Assembly: GCA_016934745.1 (NCBI GenBank)
Contig: JAFGSF010000009.1
Location: 1 to 55,121, forward strand
Direction: 5' to 3'
Length of the DNA stretch: 55,121 nucleotides
Source of the DNA: Candidatus Aminicenantota bacterium
GTDB taxonomy: Bacteria > Acidobacteriota > Aminicenantia > UBA2199
Shown in pieces: positions 34,022 through 42,413 of this stretch; the stretch's first letter is position 1, and each line of letters starts with the position of its first letter. Below the pieces are notes generated by a model, which did not search any database, was not told the origin of the DNA, and saw only the letters and a list, made by a program, of their open reading frames with translations. The translations under genes and the position numbers were made by a program.

Positions 34022-34057
34022 CTTTTCAAGCGCATCCTCAATTATTTCGCCGCTAAA
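34022..34057 (+). repeat. copy 2 of the MscS 3' end, after the DUF6599 gene
   Basis: Starts directly after the DUF6599 stop codon, 1954 bases from copy 1. In the mscS frame it reads LFKRILNYFAAK and continues open (GQPVAG...), so the 3' end of the original or a related channel gene lies here. Confidence 0.85.
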
Positions 34058-34075
34058 GGACAGCCAGTCGCAGGT

Positions 34076-34104
34076 TTGATGTTTTTTTGTTTATCGTTCA
34101 TAAT
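34076..34104 (+). promoter_or_regulatory. promoter of the 34162 membrane protein (and possibly the kinase operon)
   Basis: TTGATG (34076-34081), 17 bases, CATAAT (34099-34104), just after copy 2 of the repeat. Confidence 0.55.
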
Positions 34105-34161
34105 GATCAGGATGTGTGTCATTCTTTTTTTCGCACAAATCAAGGGCATGGAGGAAATATC

Positions 34162-34665
34162 ATGGGTATTTTAATCGGCGGTTTTTTGTTTTTGTTCGGG
34201 CTGATATTTTTCCTGGTCGGCGGCGGCATCGGCCTGGTCAGCGGCCTGCTTTCCAGCAACATGCAGTTCGGGGCGGCAAGCATTAACATGTTCGTTTTCG
34301 GCGGCCTGGGACTGGTCTTCATGGTCATTGGCGCCATCCTGTTCTTTAGCAGCCGCGTCAAGACGAAAAAGAACAAGGCACTGGCCGAGAAAATTTTTAC
34401 CATGGGCGTGTCGACCGAGGCGACGATCACTTTCTTCGACAAGAACTACGGCATGCTGGTCAATAACAAGCCGATCTATTCCATCGTCGAGTTCAAGTTT
34501 CGCGACGGCAGCGGCGTCGAGCGTATCGGACGCAAGAACAACGTCAGTTCCGATCTGGCCATCCGCCTGAAGCTCGAAGTTGGGACCAAGGTTCCGATCA
34601 AGTACCTGAACGAGGATCCCGGCCAGAACATCCTCATCCTCAAGGACCCCAACGCTGCCGGCTAA
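34162..34665 (+). CDS. hypothetical two-helix membrane protein (DUF3592-like)
   Basis: A 167-residue protein. Two membrane helices (about 3-28 and 38-65) precede a soluble domain of about 95 residues with GVSTEATITFFDKN near its start and VPIKYLNEDPGQNIL near its end; these resemble the DUF3592-type beta domain. GGAGGAAATATC precedes the ATG at 34162, which is preferred to 34087 because the upstream bases hold the promoter. It is followed by the histidine kinase after 41 bases. The function is unknown. Confidence 0.72.
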   Translation: MGILIGGFLFLFGLIFFLVGGGIGLVSGLLSSNMQFGAASINMFVFGGLGLVFMVIGAILFFSSRVKTKKNKALAEKIFTMGVSTEATITFFDKNYGMLVNNKPIYSIVEFKFRDGSGVERIGRKNNVSSDLAIRLKLEVGTKVPIKYLNEDPGQNILILKDPNAAG

Positions 34666-34706
34666 CGCAGGCTGCAAAGCGGCTGTACCGACGCTCATTC
34701 TTCAGC

Positions 34707-36521
34707 ATGTTGAAAGGGGTTTCTTACGGGAAGTTTGTCGCATTCCGCGTATTTTTATTGGTTCTTTTTTCCCTTCCCGTTTTGATTGTCCCGGCTTCGC
34801 CTATTTCTCCACCGGCCACGGTGACAACTCCGTTCAATTTGAATGCACAGGACATTCAGTTGATTCAGGTTTGGCGGATGCAGGACGGGGATGATCCGGA
34901 GTGGAAACAACCGGGATTTGATGATTCGCGCTGGCCGGCCGGTAGCCCGAACCGGCTTCCCCATGCCCAGGCTGGAGTGCGCTGGCTGAGAGCCCATATT
35001 GAGTTGAGCGGAGCACCGAACCCGTTTGATGTCTTGGTGCTCCGCTTTTCCAAACTTCCCGTTGCCTATGCTGTCTTTTGGGATGGCTCATGCGTGGGAG
35101 AAAATGGCCGGGTGGGGCGGCGCGAGGAAGATGAAATTCCAGGCCAGGTCGCTTTCATGATCAAGCTCCCGCGTGACCTGACCGCGCCGGGATCCCATCT
35201 GCTCGCCATCCGCTACTCGAATTTTCATAAAAGCCTTCAACCACGAGGCTTTTGGGCGGTATTGGCCTACCATGCCGATTGGCTTCTTGCCAGAGCCAAG
35301 GACATGCACCTGCAATATCTCTGGCTGGGCATCTACCTGACTTCTACATTCCTCAGTCTGGCCTTGTTCCTGGGCGGGGGCCGTCACCGGGCTTTCCTGG
35401 TTTTTGCGCTGTACAGCTTCCTGCTGACGCTCTATCTCGCCGTCAATCCCCTGATCGAAGTGTTCAACGCGGATATTTCGTTCTCCACCTTGCTGTTTGC
35501 TTTTCGCTATGTCGTTTCCGTTGGCGCGGGAATCCTGCTGAATATTTTCTTCATCCGGCATTTTGACATTCCGCGGCAACGGTTTCACATCCCGGTGGTC
35601 ATCCTGCTGCCCCTGCTGATCGATATTTTCCACATCCGCTATCTGCTTGGCCTGGAGTGGCGGGACACGGTCCTGACGGGCTATGCCGTCGGGTTGCTGG
35701 TCACGGCGCTGAAGCGGCGCAAGGCCGGCAGCCTGATTGCCCTGATCGGCTTGCTTGCGGTCGCCCTCCCGGCCCTGTATGTGCAGCTGAAAGTGATATT
35801 TCGATCTTTCCCGGAACCCGATCCGCGCCTGGTCCTGCTGCTTTCCCTGCTCTTCATTCCCAGCGTCATATTGTCCATCAGCCGGCAGATCCGTGAGCAG
35901 AACCTTTTTTACGAAGCCGCTCGCAATCGCTCGCAGCGGCTGGAAATGGAACTGTTGAAAAGCCAGATCCATCCGCATTTCATCAGCAACACGCTCCATT
36001 CCGCCAAATCCTGGATTCGGGATGACCCGAAAAAAGCTGAAAAGCTGCTGCAAACGTTGTCCGACGAGTTGCACCTGATCAGCGCCATTTCCTCGCGCCC
36101 GCTGATCCCTCTGGCCGATGAAATCCACTTGTGCCAATATCATCTCGAGATTATGGGCTTCCGGCGGGATGCCCGTTTTGAACTGCGGACCGAGGCTGTC
36201 CCTATTCATGAAGAGATCCCCCCCCTGGTTTTGCATACCTTGATCGAAAACGGGCTGACGCATGCCTTTCAGCCTAGAGAGAGCGGCTGCTTCTGGCTGC
36301 GTTGTGAAAGAAACGCGAAGGAAACCGTTTTCATCCTCGAGAACAACGGCTCGCGGTTGCAGGATCCGGCGCCGGAAAATTCCGAAATACAGGAAGGACT
36401 TGGTTTGCGCTATGTCAAGGCGAGGCTGGAAGAGAGTTTTCCCGGCAGATGGTCAATCACTCACGGCATCGACCGGGGTCTGTGGAAAGTGACGATCCGC
36501 ATCCAGCGTACGGTGCCATGA
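34707..36521 (+). CDS. LytS/YehU-type sensor histidine kinase with 7TM domain
   Basis: A 604-residue protein. A signal/anchor helix (about 10-30), a galactose-binding-like extracellular domain (about 50-190, RVGRREEDEIPG), and seven membrane helices (about 200-400) form the sensor; this is the 7TMR-DISM layout. The His_kinase domain (PF06580 type) carries SQIHPHFISNTLHS with phospho-acceptor His424 and the N box VLHTLIENGLTHAF; a GLGLRYVKARLEE stretch is the G box. It phosphorylates the response regulator encoded by the next gene (4-base overlap). The ligand is unknown. The ATG at 34707 is the first in the frame; a leader Met nearer the helix cannot be excluded. Confidence 0.9.
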   Translation: MLKGVSYGKFVAFRVFLLVLFSLPVLIVPASPISPPATVTTPFNLNAQDIQLIQVWRMQDGDDPEWKQPGFDDSRWPAGSPNRLPHAQAGVRWLRAHIELSGAPNPFDVLVLRFSKLPVAYAVFWDGSCVGENGRVGRREEDEIPGQVAFMIKLPRDLTAPGSHLLAIRYSNFHKSLQPRGFWAVLAYHADWLLARAKDMHLQYLWLGIYLTSTFLSLALFLGGGRHRAFLVFALYSFLLTLYLAVNPLIEVFNADISFSTLLFAFRYVVSVGAGILLNIFFIRHFDIPRQRFHIPVVILLPLLIDIFHIRYLLGLEWRDTVLTGYAVGLLVTALKRRKAGSLIALIGLLAVALPALYVQLKVIFRSFPEPDPRLVLLLSLLFIPSVILSISRQIREQNLFYEAARNRSQRLEMELLKSQIHPHFISNTLHSAKSWIRDDPKKAEKLLQTLSDELHLISAISSRPLIPLADEIHLCQYHLEIMGFRRDARFELRTEAVPIHEEIPPLVLHTLIENGLTHAFQPRESGCFWLRCERNAKETVFILENNGSRLQDPAPENSEIQEGLGLRYVKARLEESFPGRWSITHGIDRGLWKVTIRIQRTVP

Positions 36522-37219
36522 GGCTGCTGATCGTGGAGGACGAGTATTCCATTGCCCGGGACATCGAATATCACTGCCGGCAGATTTTGGGCGATCGCAT
36601 TGCCTCCCTGCGCAATATCCAGACCCTCGATGCCGCCCGGGATTGCCTGGCCAGGCACTCCATCGACCTGCTGCTCCTCGATCTGAACCTGGCAGGTGCC
36701 AACGGCTTTGAATTGCTGAAACTGGCGAATTCGGGATCATTTCACACCATCATCATTTCGGGCCATGTCGACCGGGCACTGGAAGCCTTTGAATACGGGG
36801 CCCTGGATTTCCTGCCCAAGCCATTCGAGCCATCGCGCTTGCGGAAGGCGTTCGACCGGTACTTCGGCCTGCCTGGAATGGACGGGCAGGCGGTCAAGTA
36901 CTTGACGGGGCGAAAACGCGATCAATTTTTCGTTGTGAGTGTCGCCGATGTCCTGTATTTTCAAGCCTCGTACGATTATACCGAAGCCGTTTTAAAAACC
37001 GGCAAAAGGGAAGTCCTCGAAAAATCCCTGCGGCGGCTGGGCCAGATCCTGCCTTCCCGTTTTTTTCGCATTCACCGCTCGTACCTGGTCGATATCCAGC
37101 AGATTGCATCGTTCACGCCAGTGCGCCATGGATCAAGCCGCGTCTGCCTGAAGAGCGGGGAAATCCTGCCCCTCAGCCGCGGCCGGCACAAGCACCTGCG
37201 GCGGATATTGGGAATATAG
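36518..37219 (+). CDS. LytTR-family response regulator
   Basis: A 233-residue protein: receiver domain (residues 1-115) with acidic pocket E7-D8-E9, phospho-acceptor Asp55 (LLLLDLNLAG) and Lys101 (LPKPFEP), then a LytTR DNA-binding domain (about 130-233, VSVADVLYFQASYDYTEAVL, FFRIHRSYLVDIQQI). The ATG overlaps the kinase stop as ATGA. The pair controls unknown genes; the downstream PD40 protein and barrels are possible targets, but the 170-base gap after it has no clear 21-bp-period repeats. Confidence 0.93.
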   Translation: MRLLIVEDEYSIARDIEYHCRQILGDRIASLRNIQTLDAARDCLARHSIDLLLLDLNLAGANGFELLKLANSGSFHTIIISGHVDRALEAFEYGALDFLPKPFEPSRLRKAFDRYFGLPGMDGQAVKYLTGRKRDQFFVVSVADVLYFQASYDYTEAVLKTGKREVLEKSLRRLGQILPSRFFRIHRSYLVDIQQIASFTPVRHGSSRVCLKSGEILPLSRGRHKHLRRILGI

Positions 37220-37389
37220 ACCACCGCAACCTACCATTCGCCGGTTCATTTGACCAGCCGCGGGAAAAAACGGTCTGAACGGATTTTATCCCCCGTACAT
37301 GTTGTTGTTCTTGCCGCCGCAGCGATCGGTCAAGGGCAAGACGGCCCGTCCGTCATGAAAAGCAGCTTCGCTGCGCAGGAGGAAAAACC

Positions 37390-38457
37390 ATGGCGAAATT
37401 CTTGATAGCGGTTTGCCTGGCATTGTGTTTTGTCGCGGCCGTAAGGCCGAACCGGACCACGTATGGCGAACCATCGGAAATGATCGGCGGATCGGATTTT
37501 CCGGTTTTGAAAGGCGCCTATCTCGGACAGAAAAAGCCGGGACCGCTGCCGGAGGTTTTCGCTCCCGGAATCCTGTCGCTGGGGTTCCATGAGCACAATA
37601 TCGCGATTTCCCCGGACGGCACAGAAATGTTTTTCGTGGCCGCGAGCCCCGATTTTTCCCGATACGTCATCATGGGCACGGAATTTAGGAACGGTGCCTG
37701 GACCATGCCGACGGTCGCATCATTCTCCGGCGGCCGCAACGACGGAGCGCCCGCCTTCTCCGCGGATGGGCAGAGGCTTTACTTTTCTTCCCGGCGGCCG
37801 CGAAAAACCCAGGCGACCGCCGGCGACGACTTCGATATCTGGTTCGTCGAACGCCGGGGCGCTTCATGGTCGGAAGCGCTGAACCTGGGAAGCCCGGTCA
37901 ACTCCGAGCAGAACGAGGTCAATCCGTCCGTGAGCTCCGACGGCACGCTCTATTTTCAAAGGATCGCCAAGCTCGGAACGCTGGATTGGGACCTGTACAT
38001 GGCCTCGCCGCGAAACGGGACGTACGGAGTTCCCGCCAAGCTGCCCGCCCCGGTCAACAGCGATGCCAACGAGGCCGGGCCCCGCATCGCCCCCGACGGG
38101 AGCTATCTCCTGTTCCATTCCAACCGCGCGGGCGGTTTCGGCGTCATGGATATCTATATTGCGTATCGAACCGAGGACGGCGGCTGGAGCGAACCGGCCA
38201 ATCTCGGCGAGCCGATCAATTCGGCCTTCAGCGATTGGGGCCCGGTCGTTTCTCCGGACGGGAAATATTTCTTTTTTGGAAGTTTTCGCAACGTCCGGCC
38301 GCTGGCGCCCGCATCACGCCGGTATTCGGACTACATGACATCCCGGCTCGGGACCCCGGTGCCCGGAAAGGGCACCCTGTACTGGATGGAGGCGAAGATC
38401 ATCGACGAGTTGAGGCCAAAAGACGGAAGCCGGACAGGCAGCAATGCATCATCATGA
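37390..38457 (+). CDS. secreted PD40 beta-propeller protein
   Basis: A 355-residue protein with an N-terminal signal peptide (MAKFLIAVCLALCFVAAV). Residues about 65-330 have five or six PD40/WD40-like blades of the TolB kind (NIAISPDGTEMFFVAASPDF, APAFSADGQRLYFSSRR, GPRIAPDGSYLLFHSNRAG, GPVVSPDGKYFFFGSFR). Such proteins are usually periplasmic or surface scaffolds; there is no enzyme motif. AGGAGG lies 6 bases before the ATG. It is preceded by the LytTR pair and followed by an orphan signal-peptide ORF and two barrels. The first 170 bases upstream hold nothing else I can name. Confidence 0.82.
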   Translation: MAKFLIAVCLALCFVAAVRPNRTTYGEPSEMIGGSDFPVLKGAYLGQKKPGPLPEVFAPGILSLGFHEHNIAISPDGTEMFFVAASPDFSRYVIMGTEFRNGAWTMPTVASFSGGRNDGAPAFSADGQRLYFSSRRPRKTQATAGDDFDIWFVERRGASWSEALNLGSPVNSEQNEVNPSVSSDGTLYFQRIAKLGTLDWDLYMASPRNGTYGVPAKLPAPVNSDANEAGPRIAPDGSYLLFHSNRAGGFGVMDIYIAYRTEDGGWSEPANLGEPINSAFSDWGPVVSPDGKYFFFGSFRNVRPLAPASRRYSDYMTSRLGTPVPGKGTLYWMEAKIIDELRPKDGSRTGSNASS

Positions 38458-38468
38458 AGGAGAAACAT

Positions 38469-38573
38469 ATGAATAGTCTTTGCTTGAAAGGGATTGTTTT
38501 GGCTGGGTTGTTCTTCGCCTCGGCCGCGGCTAGGCGCTCGGATTCATGCAAAGAGATAAGGAGAAACCAATGA
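38469..38573 (+). pseudogene. orphan 34-codon signal-peptide ORF, probably a deletion remnant
   Basis: AAGGAGAAACAT precedes the ATG. The 34 residues are a complete signal peptide (MNSLCLKGIVLAGLFFASAAA) and 13 more polar residues, then TGA overlapping the start of the next gene (ATGA at 38570). The stretch AAGGAGAAAC recurs just before the next ATG, so a deletion between two ribosome binding sites may have removed the mature part. A genuine small secreted peptide cannot be excluded. Confidence 0.45.
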
Positions 38574-39262
38574 AGCGTATTAAAAAAAAATTGATTCTGA
38601 AGCTTAATGTGACGATGGCCACCATTCTTCTATTGGCCATATCGCCTGCATACGCTCAAAAGGAATTCAGCAAATGGCATTTGAAAATAAATTATGCCAG
38701 CTTGAAACCGACGATGTATAACGATCTATGGTTTGTCACCAGCCAGGGCTATCACATTCATCCGCGAACTGAAAGTTATACTCCCGGTTTCAGCGTCAGT
38801 ATCGAATACGAGATATTAAAGAACAACAATCTGGAATTGATGTGCCTGGTTGGTCGCCCAACCGCGGTTCTGGGCATCGTCGATCAGTTCTCTTGGCGCG
38901 AGCCGGTTTTCAGCAAGGGATACAATTTTTTCGCGATCCTGTTGAGCCCCAATGTGGCCATCATCGGCGGCCATCGCTGCCGACTCTACATCAGCCCCGT
39001 CTGCGGGTGGGGCATGACCGCTGCCGTCAGCATTACTCCCACATTCGGCCCGGAGGTGACCTGGAACAGGGGCAGTGAGTTCATTTACGGGTTGAAGTCC
39101 GGATTCAGATGGAGAATGAAAAACAAACGATTTTTCATGAACCTTGAATTGATCGGCTTGTCCATGAATGCCGAACTCACGGAAAATCAAACAAATCGAG
39201 AGCTGAATAAAAAGCTCGGACCTTTGGGAATATTGTTGGGATTCAGTTTTGCACTGGATTGA
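38570..39262 (+). CDS. hypothetical outer-membrane beta-barrel protein (first copy)
   Basis: A 230-residue protein with a long basic signal peptide (to AYAQ, residue about 29). The mature protein is made of amphipathic strands (SKWHLKINYASLKPT, FSVSIEYEIL ... GFRWRMKNKRFFMNLELIGL), in the style of small OmpW-like barrels, and ends ALD, so the terminal aromatic signal is missing. The ATG at 38570 has AAGGAG upstream and overlaps the remnant ORF. It is followed by a second barrel of the same length (39375), possibly a distant duplicate. Confidence 0.65.
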   Translation: MKRIKKKLILKLNVTMATILLLAISPAYAQKEFSKWHLKINYASLKPTMYNDLWFVTSQGYHIHPRTESYTPGFSVSIEYEILKNNNLELMCLVGRPTAVLGIVDQFSWREPVFSKGYNFFAILLSPNVAIIGGHRCRLYISPVCGWGMTAAVSITPTFGPEVTWNRGSEFIYGLKSGFRWRMKNKRFFMNLELIGLSMNAELTENQTNRELNKKLGPLGILLGFSFALD

Positions 39263-39374
39263 ATGCTTGCAGACAGTCATGTCGCAAAAATCATCATGAT
39301 AGAAGCAATCAACTTGAATGGTTGGGGGAAAACTGATTTTCCTGTCATGTATCATTATATTTTAAGGGGATTTC

Positions 39375-40067
39375 ATGAAATCGGTAAAATGTAGATTTTC
39401 ACTGCTGGTTGTCTTTGCCCTTATTTTAGCATGGGCCGCGGACGGCCTGAATGCGATGGATTCAAAATGGAGCCTGACGGCGTCCGGCATTATTCAAGGA
39501 AATGGCGGAAAATGGGTTCATTGGTATACGATCAATGCCAGCACCCTGGATAGCGAATCCGCCGCCAATGGCACCCAGGGAATATCCGCCGGCCTGCAGT
39601 TTGGCCTCGAATGCAAGCTGGCGAATTGGTTCGGATTGGAAGGCGTTGTCAGTTGCATTCCCACCCGACTCTTCGCCGAGGTTCATTGGACATCCAGGAA
39701 CCTCTTCGCCCAGCCGAAGGAAAATCTTCTCTTTTTTCCGGCCCGCATCGCGGCGAATTTCTACTTCGGACCCCGCGGCAGATGGAACCTCTTCGCCGGC
39801 CCACAGGTCGGCATCGGCTTGTTCGGAGAAACCGACGTCAGGCCCGAATTCGGGCGGGCGCGCCATTTCAACGGCAAAAACCGGCTCCTGCTCGGCGGCC
39901 ATGTCGGAACGGACTATGGGCTCTCACCCGGGCATTGGTCCCTGTGGGCCTGCCTGCAATACATGCGGGCGGTATATGAAGTTTCCGAACTGGACACCGG
40001 AGACCTGAGGCAGGAGCTGTACCTGAATGCCATCCAGTTCGGGCTGGGCGTGCGCTATCGCTTCTAG
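39375..40067 (+). CDS. hypothetical outer-membrane beta-barrel protein (second copy)
   Basis: A 230-residue protein with a signal peptide (cleavage after LNA near residue 28). The mature region alternates strands and turns (FGLECKLANWFGLEGVVSCIP, FFPARIAANFYFGPRG) and ends FGLGVRYRF, a typical C-terminal Phe that is recognised for barrel insertion. It resembles OmpW/porin-like 8-strand barrels. TTAAGGGGATTTC precedes the ATG. It converges with the glycerate kinase gene. Confidence 0.72.
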   Translation: MKSVKCRFSLLVVFALILAWAADGLNAMDSKWSLTASGIIQGNGGKWVHWYTINASTLDSESAANGTQGISAGLQFGLECKLANWFGLEGVVSCIPTRLFAEVHWTSRNLFAQPKENLLFFPARIAANFYFGPRGRWNLFAGPQVGIGLFGETDVRPEFGRARHFNGKNRLLLGGHVGTDYGLSPGHWSLWACLQYMRAVYEVSELDTGDLRQELYLNAIQFGLGVRYRF

Positions 40068-40170
40068 GCGCGGCCAAAATCGGAATGCCGATATCCTTGA
40101 TGGCTTGGAAATACTGGCGAACCACGGGACCGCGTCCCGGAAAAAACTCAGCCAGGTTGGCTCCGCTGCA
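40068..40170 (-). pseudogene. possible remnant of a coding sequence
   Basis: On the minus strand, directly after the glycerate kinase stop, about 34 codons are open with codon use like the neighbours: CSGANLAEFFPGRG... YFQAIKDIGIPIL. There is no start and the frame runs into the barrel gene. It may be the C-terminal stump of a lost gene. Chance cannot be ruled out. Confidence 0.25.
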
Positions 40171-40171
40171 C

Positions 40172-41536
40172 TTAGCCCTGGACCAGTACGATCTGCACGT
40201 CCATGACGTTGGTCCCGGTTGGCCCGGTGAGCAGATGATTGTGAGTGCCGCCGCGAGCATCGAACGCGGCAAAAAAAGTATATGAGTCGTTGTTCGCGAG
40301 ATAGGCGCCGGGGTCGAGACCCAATTCCCGGGCCCGGACGGCGATCGTGCCGTCAACGATCGCCCCGGCGGCATCGGTGGGGCCGTCGGTTCCATCGGTC
40401 CCGGCCGAAAGCAACTGTATCCCGCTTGTGCCGGCAATTTCCAGTGCGAAAGCCAGGGCCAACTCCTGATTTCTTCCGCCTTGGCCGTTGCCTTTGACCG
40501 TGACGGTGGTTTCGCCTCCCGAAAGAAAACAAACACGTTCACCGGGCTGCAATCTTTTTCTGGCTTGCAGTGCCTTTTGGGCCAAAAAATGGGCGCTGCG
40601 CGTGCAATCGCCCTGCAATTCGGCCGTGAGGATTTCGCAAACATAGCCCAGCTGCCGGGCTTTTTCCCTTGCCGCGGCCAGGGCCTGGCCAATATCGCCG
40701 ATGATAAAATTAAAAGTCCCGGCAAAACACGGATCGTGGCTTTTCATCGTCTCGTCTTCGCGGCCCAACCTTCCCCGCTCCAGTAACTGCCAAGCCCGCC
40801 GCGGAATCTTTTCAGCCAAGTTAAATTGCCTGATGACGGCAACGGCGTCCGCAAAGGTGCTGGGATCGGGCACCGTGGGCCCCGAGGCAATCACGTCCAG
40901 GCGGTTGCCGATCACATCGGAGAGGATCAAGCCGATCACTCGGGCCGGGAAGGCGGCTTGCGCCAGTTTTCCGCCCTTGACAACGGAGAGGTGCTTGCGG
41001 ACGGTGTTCAATTCGCTGATCGACGCTCCGGCCTTGAGGAGCTGCCCGGTGATGGCTTGCTTGTCGCCCAGGGACAGGCCGGCCATCGGGGCCACCAGCA
41101 GCGCTGAAGCGCCCCCGGATAACAGGCACAAGATGAGGGTGTGTTCATCGGATTCCTTGACCATCTGTAAAACGCGGCGGGTGCCTTGCACGCCACGCTC
41201 ATCGGGGATGGGGTGCGCCGCCTCGGCCACTTCAATGATCCCAAGCGGCATCGCATGTCCTTCCTTGACGATGACCAGGCCTTGGCTGATCCTCTCCGCC
41301 AGAACCGCTTCGACGGCCGCGGCCATGCCGGCCGTGGCTTTTCCAGCGCCCACGACCACGATCCGCTTCATTGCATGAAGGGTAAAAATATTTTCCTGAA
41401 TGATCAGGTTGTGATTATGCATGCGCATGTTTCGGGCCAGCGCCTGAAAAGAATCCACCGCATCCAGGGCGGCGGCAAAAATGTCTCCAAGGTCTCGATG
41501 TTCTGTCAGGGGGTTGACTTGGTTCTGGATGATCAT
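40172..41536 (-). CDS. glycerate 2-kinase (MOFRL/GckA-type)
   Basis: A 454-residue protein of the DUF4147/MOFRL family: VVGAGKATAGMAAAVE near residue 65, CLLSGGASALLVAPM near 145, the serine-rich ASGPTVPDPSTF near 220, and GGETTVTVKGNGQGGRNQELALA followed by AGTDGTDGPTDAAGA in the C-terminal MOFRL domain. The enzyme phosphorylates glycerate to 2-phosphoglycerate in the cytoplasm. A promoter -10 (TAAAAT, 41567-41562) is only 4 bases before the ATG at 41557, so the start is more likely the ATG at 41536 (MIIQNQ). Near the glucosylglycerate-type genes it may salvage glycerate; that is inference. Confidence 0.9.
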   Translation of the reverse strand: MIIQNQVNPLTEHRDLGDIFAAALDAVDSFQALARNMRMHNHNLIIQENIFTLHAMKRIVVVGAGKATAGMAAAVEAVLAERISQGLVIVKEGHAMPLGIIEVAEAAHPIPDERGVQGTRRVLQMVKESDEHTLILCLLSGGASALLVAPMAGLSLGDKQAITGQLLKAGASISELNTVRKHLSVVKGGKLAQAAFPARVIGLILSDVIGNRLDVIASGPTVPDPSTFADAVAVIRQFNLAEKIPRRAWQLLERGRLGREDETMKSHDPCFAGTFNFIIGDIGQALAAAREKARQLGYVCEILTAELQGDCTRSAHFLAQKALQARKRLQPGERVCFLSGGETTVTVKGNGQGGRNQELALAFALEIAGTSGIQLLSAGTDGTDGPTDAAGAIVDGTIAVRARELGLDPGAYLANNDSYTFFAAFDARGGTHNHLLTGPTGTNVMDVQIVLVQG

Positions 41537-41561
41537 GATGTTATCGCCATGGCGCATGGCG

Positions 41562-41591
41562 ATTTTAGCACAGCTATGATGTAACAGGCAA
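41562..41591 (-). promoter_or_regulatory. promoter of the glycerate kinase gene
   Basis: Minus strand TTGCCT (41591-41586), 18 bases, TAAAAT (41567-41562). Confidence 0.6.
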
Positions 41592-41616
41592 TCCGAATAA
41601 TAATTTCCAGGTGGCC

Positions 41617-41645
41617 TTGATACTAATTCCGGCTTGCTTTATAAT
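41617..41645 (+). promoter_or_regulatory. strong promoter of the solute-synthesis operon
   Basis: TTGATA (41617-41622), 17 bases, perfect TATAAT (41640-41645). It reads into the channel-like gene at 41709 and the three genes after it. Confidence 0.75.
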
Positions 41646-41708
41646 TATGGCGTGGATGGAAATAAATTTTTTGCGTAATGCTCGCGAAATAATCTCGGGG
41701 GGTGGCTT

Positions 41709-42404
41709 ATGAAAATTTTCCTTCAATTGATATTGGATGCCTTGAAAGACGTTTATGTGTATTTCAAGCAGGTGGCCCCGAATATCCTGGCCATGCTGAC
41801 GATCATTCTCTTTGGTTTTTTGCTGGCCAGGATTTTTAGAAGCCTTTTACGCCGATTTTTACGGGCACTCAAATTTGATGCCTGGAGCGACCGGATGGGA
41901 ATCACGGCCATCATGAGAAAGGGAGGCGTATGGTCGAAACCAGGGGAAATCATTGCGTCCATTATATTCTGGTTGCTTCTGATCGTTTCGATCATGGTGG
42001 GACTGAGCGCGTTGAAGATTCCCACCATTGCCAATCTTATCAACGAGGTCATTCTCTATTTGCCGAATCTCTTTTCCGCCCTGCTCATTTTGCTTTTCGG
42101 CTACATTCTTGCCGGTTTTATCGCCCGGGCCGTCCTGATCACCGCTGTCAACAGCGGCTACCAGTACGCCAAACTTCTTGCCGAGATCGTCAGGCTGCTG
42201 CTTACGGTCTTGATCCTGGCCATGGCTCTGGAACAGCTGAATGTGGCCCCGGGTATCGTCATTGCCGCTTTTTCCATTATCTTTGGCGGCATCATCATGG
42301 CTCTGGCCATCTCTTTTGGCGTCGGTGGAATCGATTCAGCGCGAAAAATGCTTGAAAAAGACAGCGCGGCCAAGGACGAAAAAAAAGATATCGAGCATAT
42401 TTAA
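41709..42404 (+). CDS. mechanosensitive-channel-like membrane protein (TM-helix repeat family)
   Basis: A 231-residue protein with four or five hydrophobic helices. It has the conserved TM-helix repeat (pattern NILAMLTIILFGFLLARIFR, and later LPNLFSALLILLFGYILAGFIAR), as in the N-terminal part of YkuT/MscS-like families (PF05552 type), with a final GGIIMALAISFGVGGIDSARK. It lacks the MscS cytoplasmic beta domain, so it may be a short relative rather than a full channel. GGGGGG lies just before the ATG. It is first in an operon with the glycosyltransferase at 42414 (9-base gap). A role in osmotic response is suggested by neighbours only. Confidence 0.8.
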   Translation: MKIFLQLILDALKDVYVYFKQVAPNILAMLTIILFGFLLARIFRSLLRRFLRALKFDAWSDRMGITAIMRKGGVWSKPGEIIASIIFWLLLIVSIMVGLSALKIPTIANLINEVILYLPNLFSALLILLFGYILAGFIARAVLITAVNSGYQYAKLLAEIVRLLLTVLILAMALEQLNVAPGIVIAAFSIIFGGIIMALAISFGVGGIDSARKMLEKDSAAKDEKKDIEHI

Positions 42405-42413
42405 GGAGCACCC

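Noticed and set aside
35088..36263. A 391-codon minus-strand open frame
   Set aside because: Antisense to the histidine kinase gene; composition is Gln/Asp-rich as in typical shadow frames.
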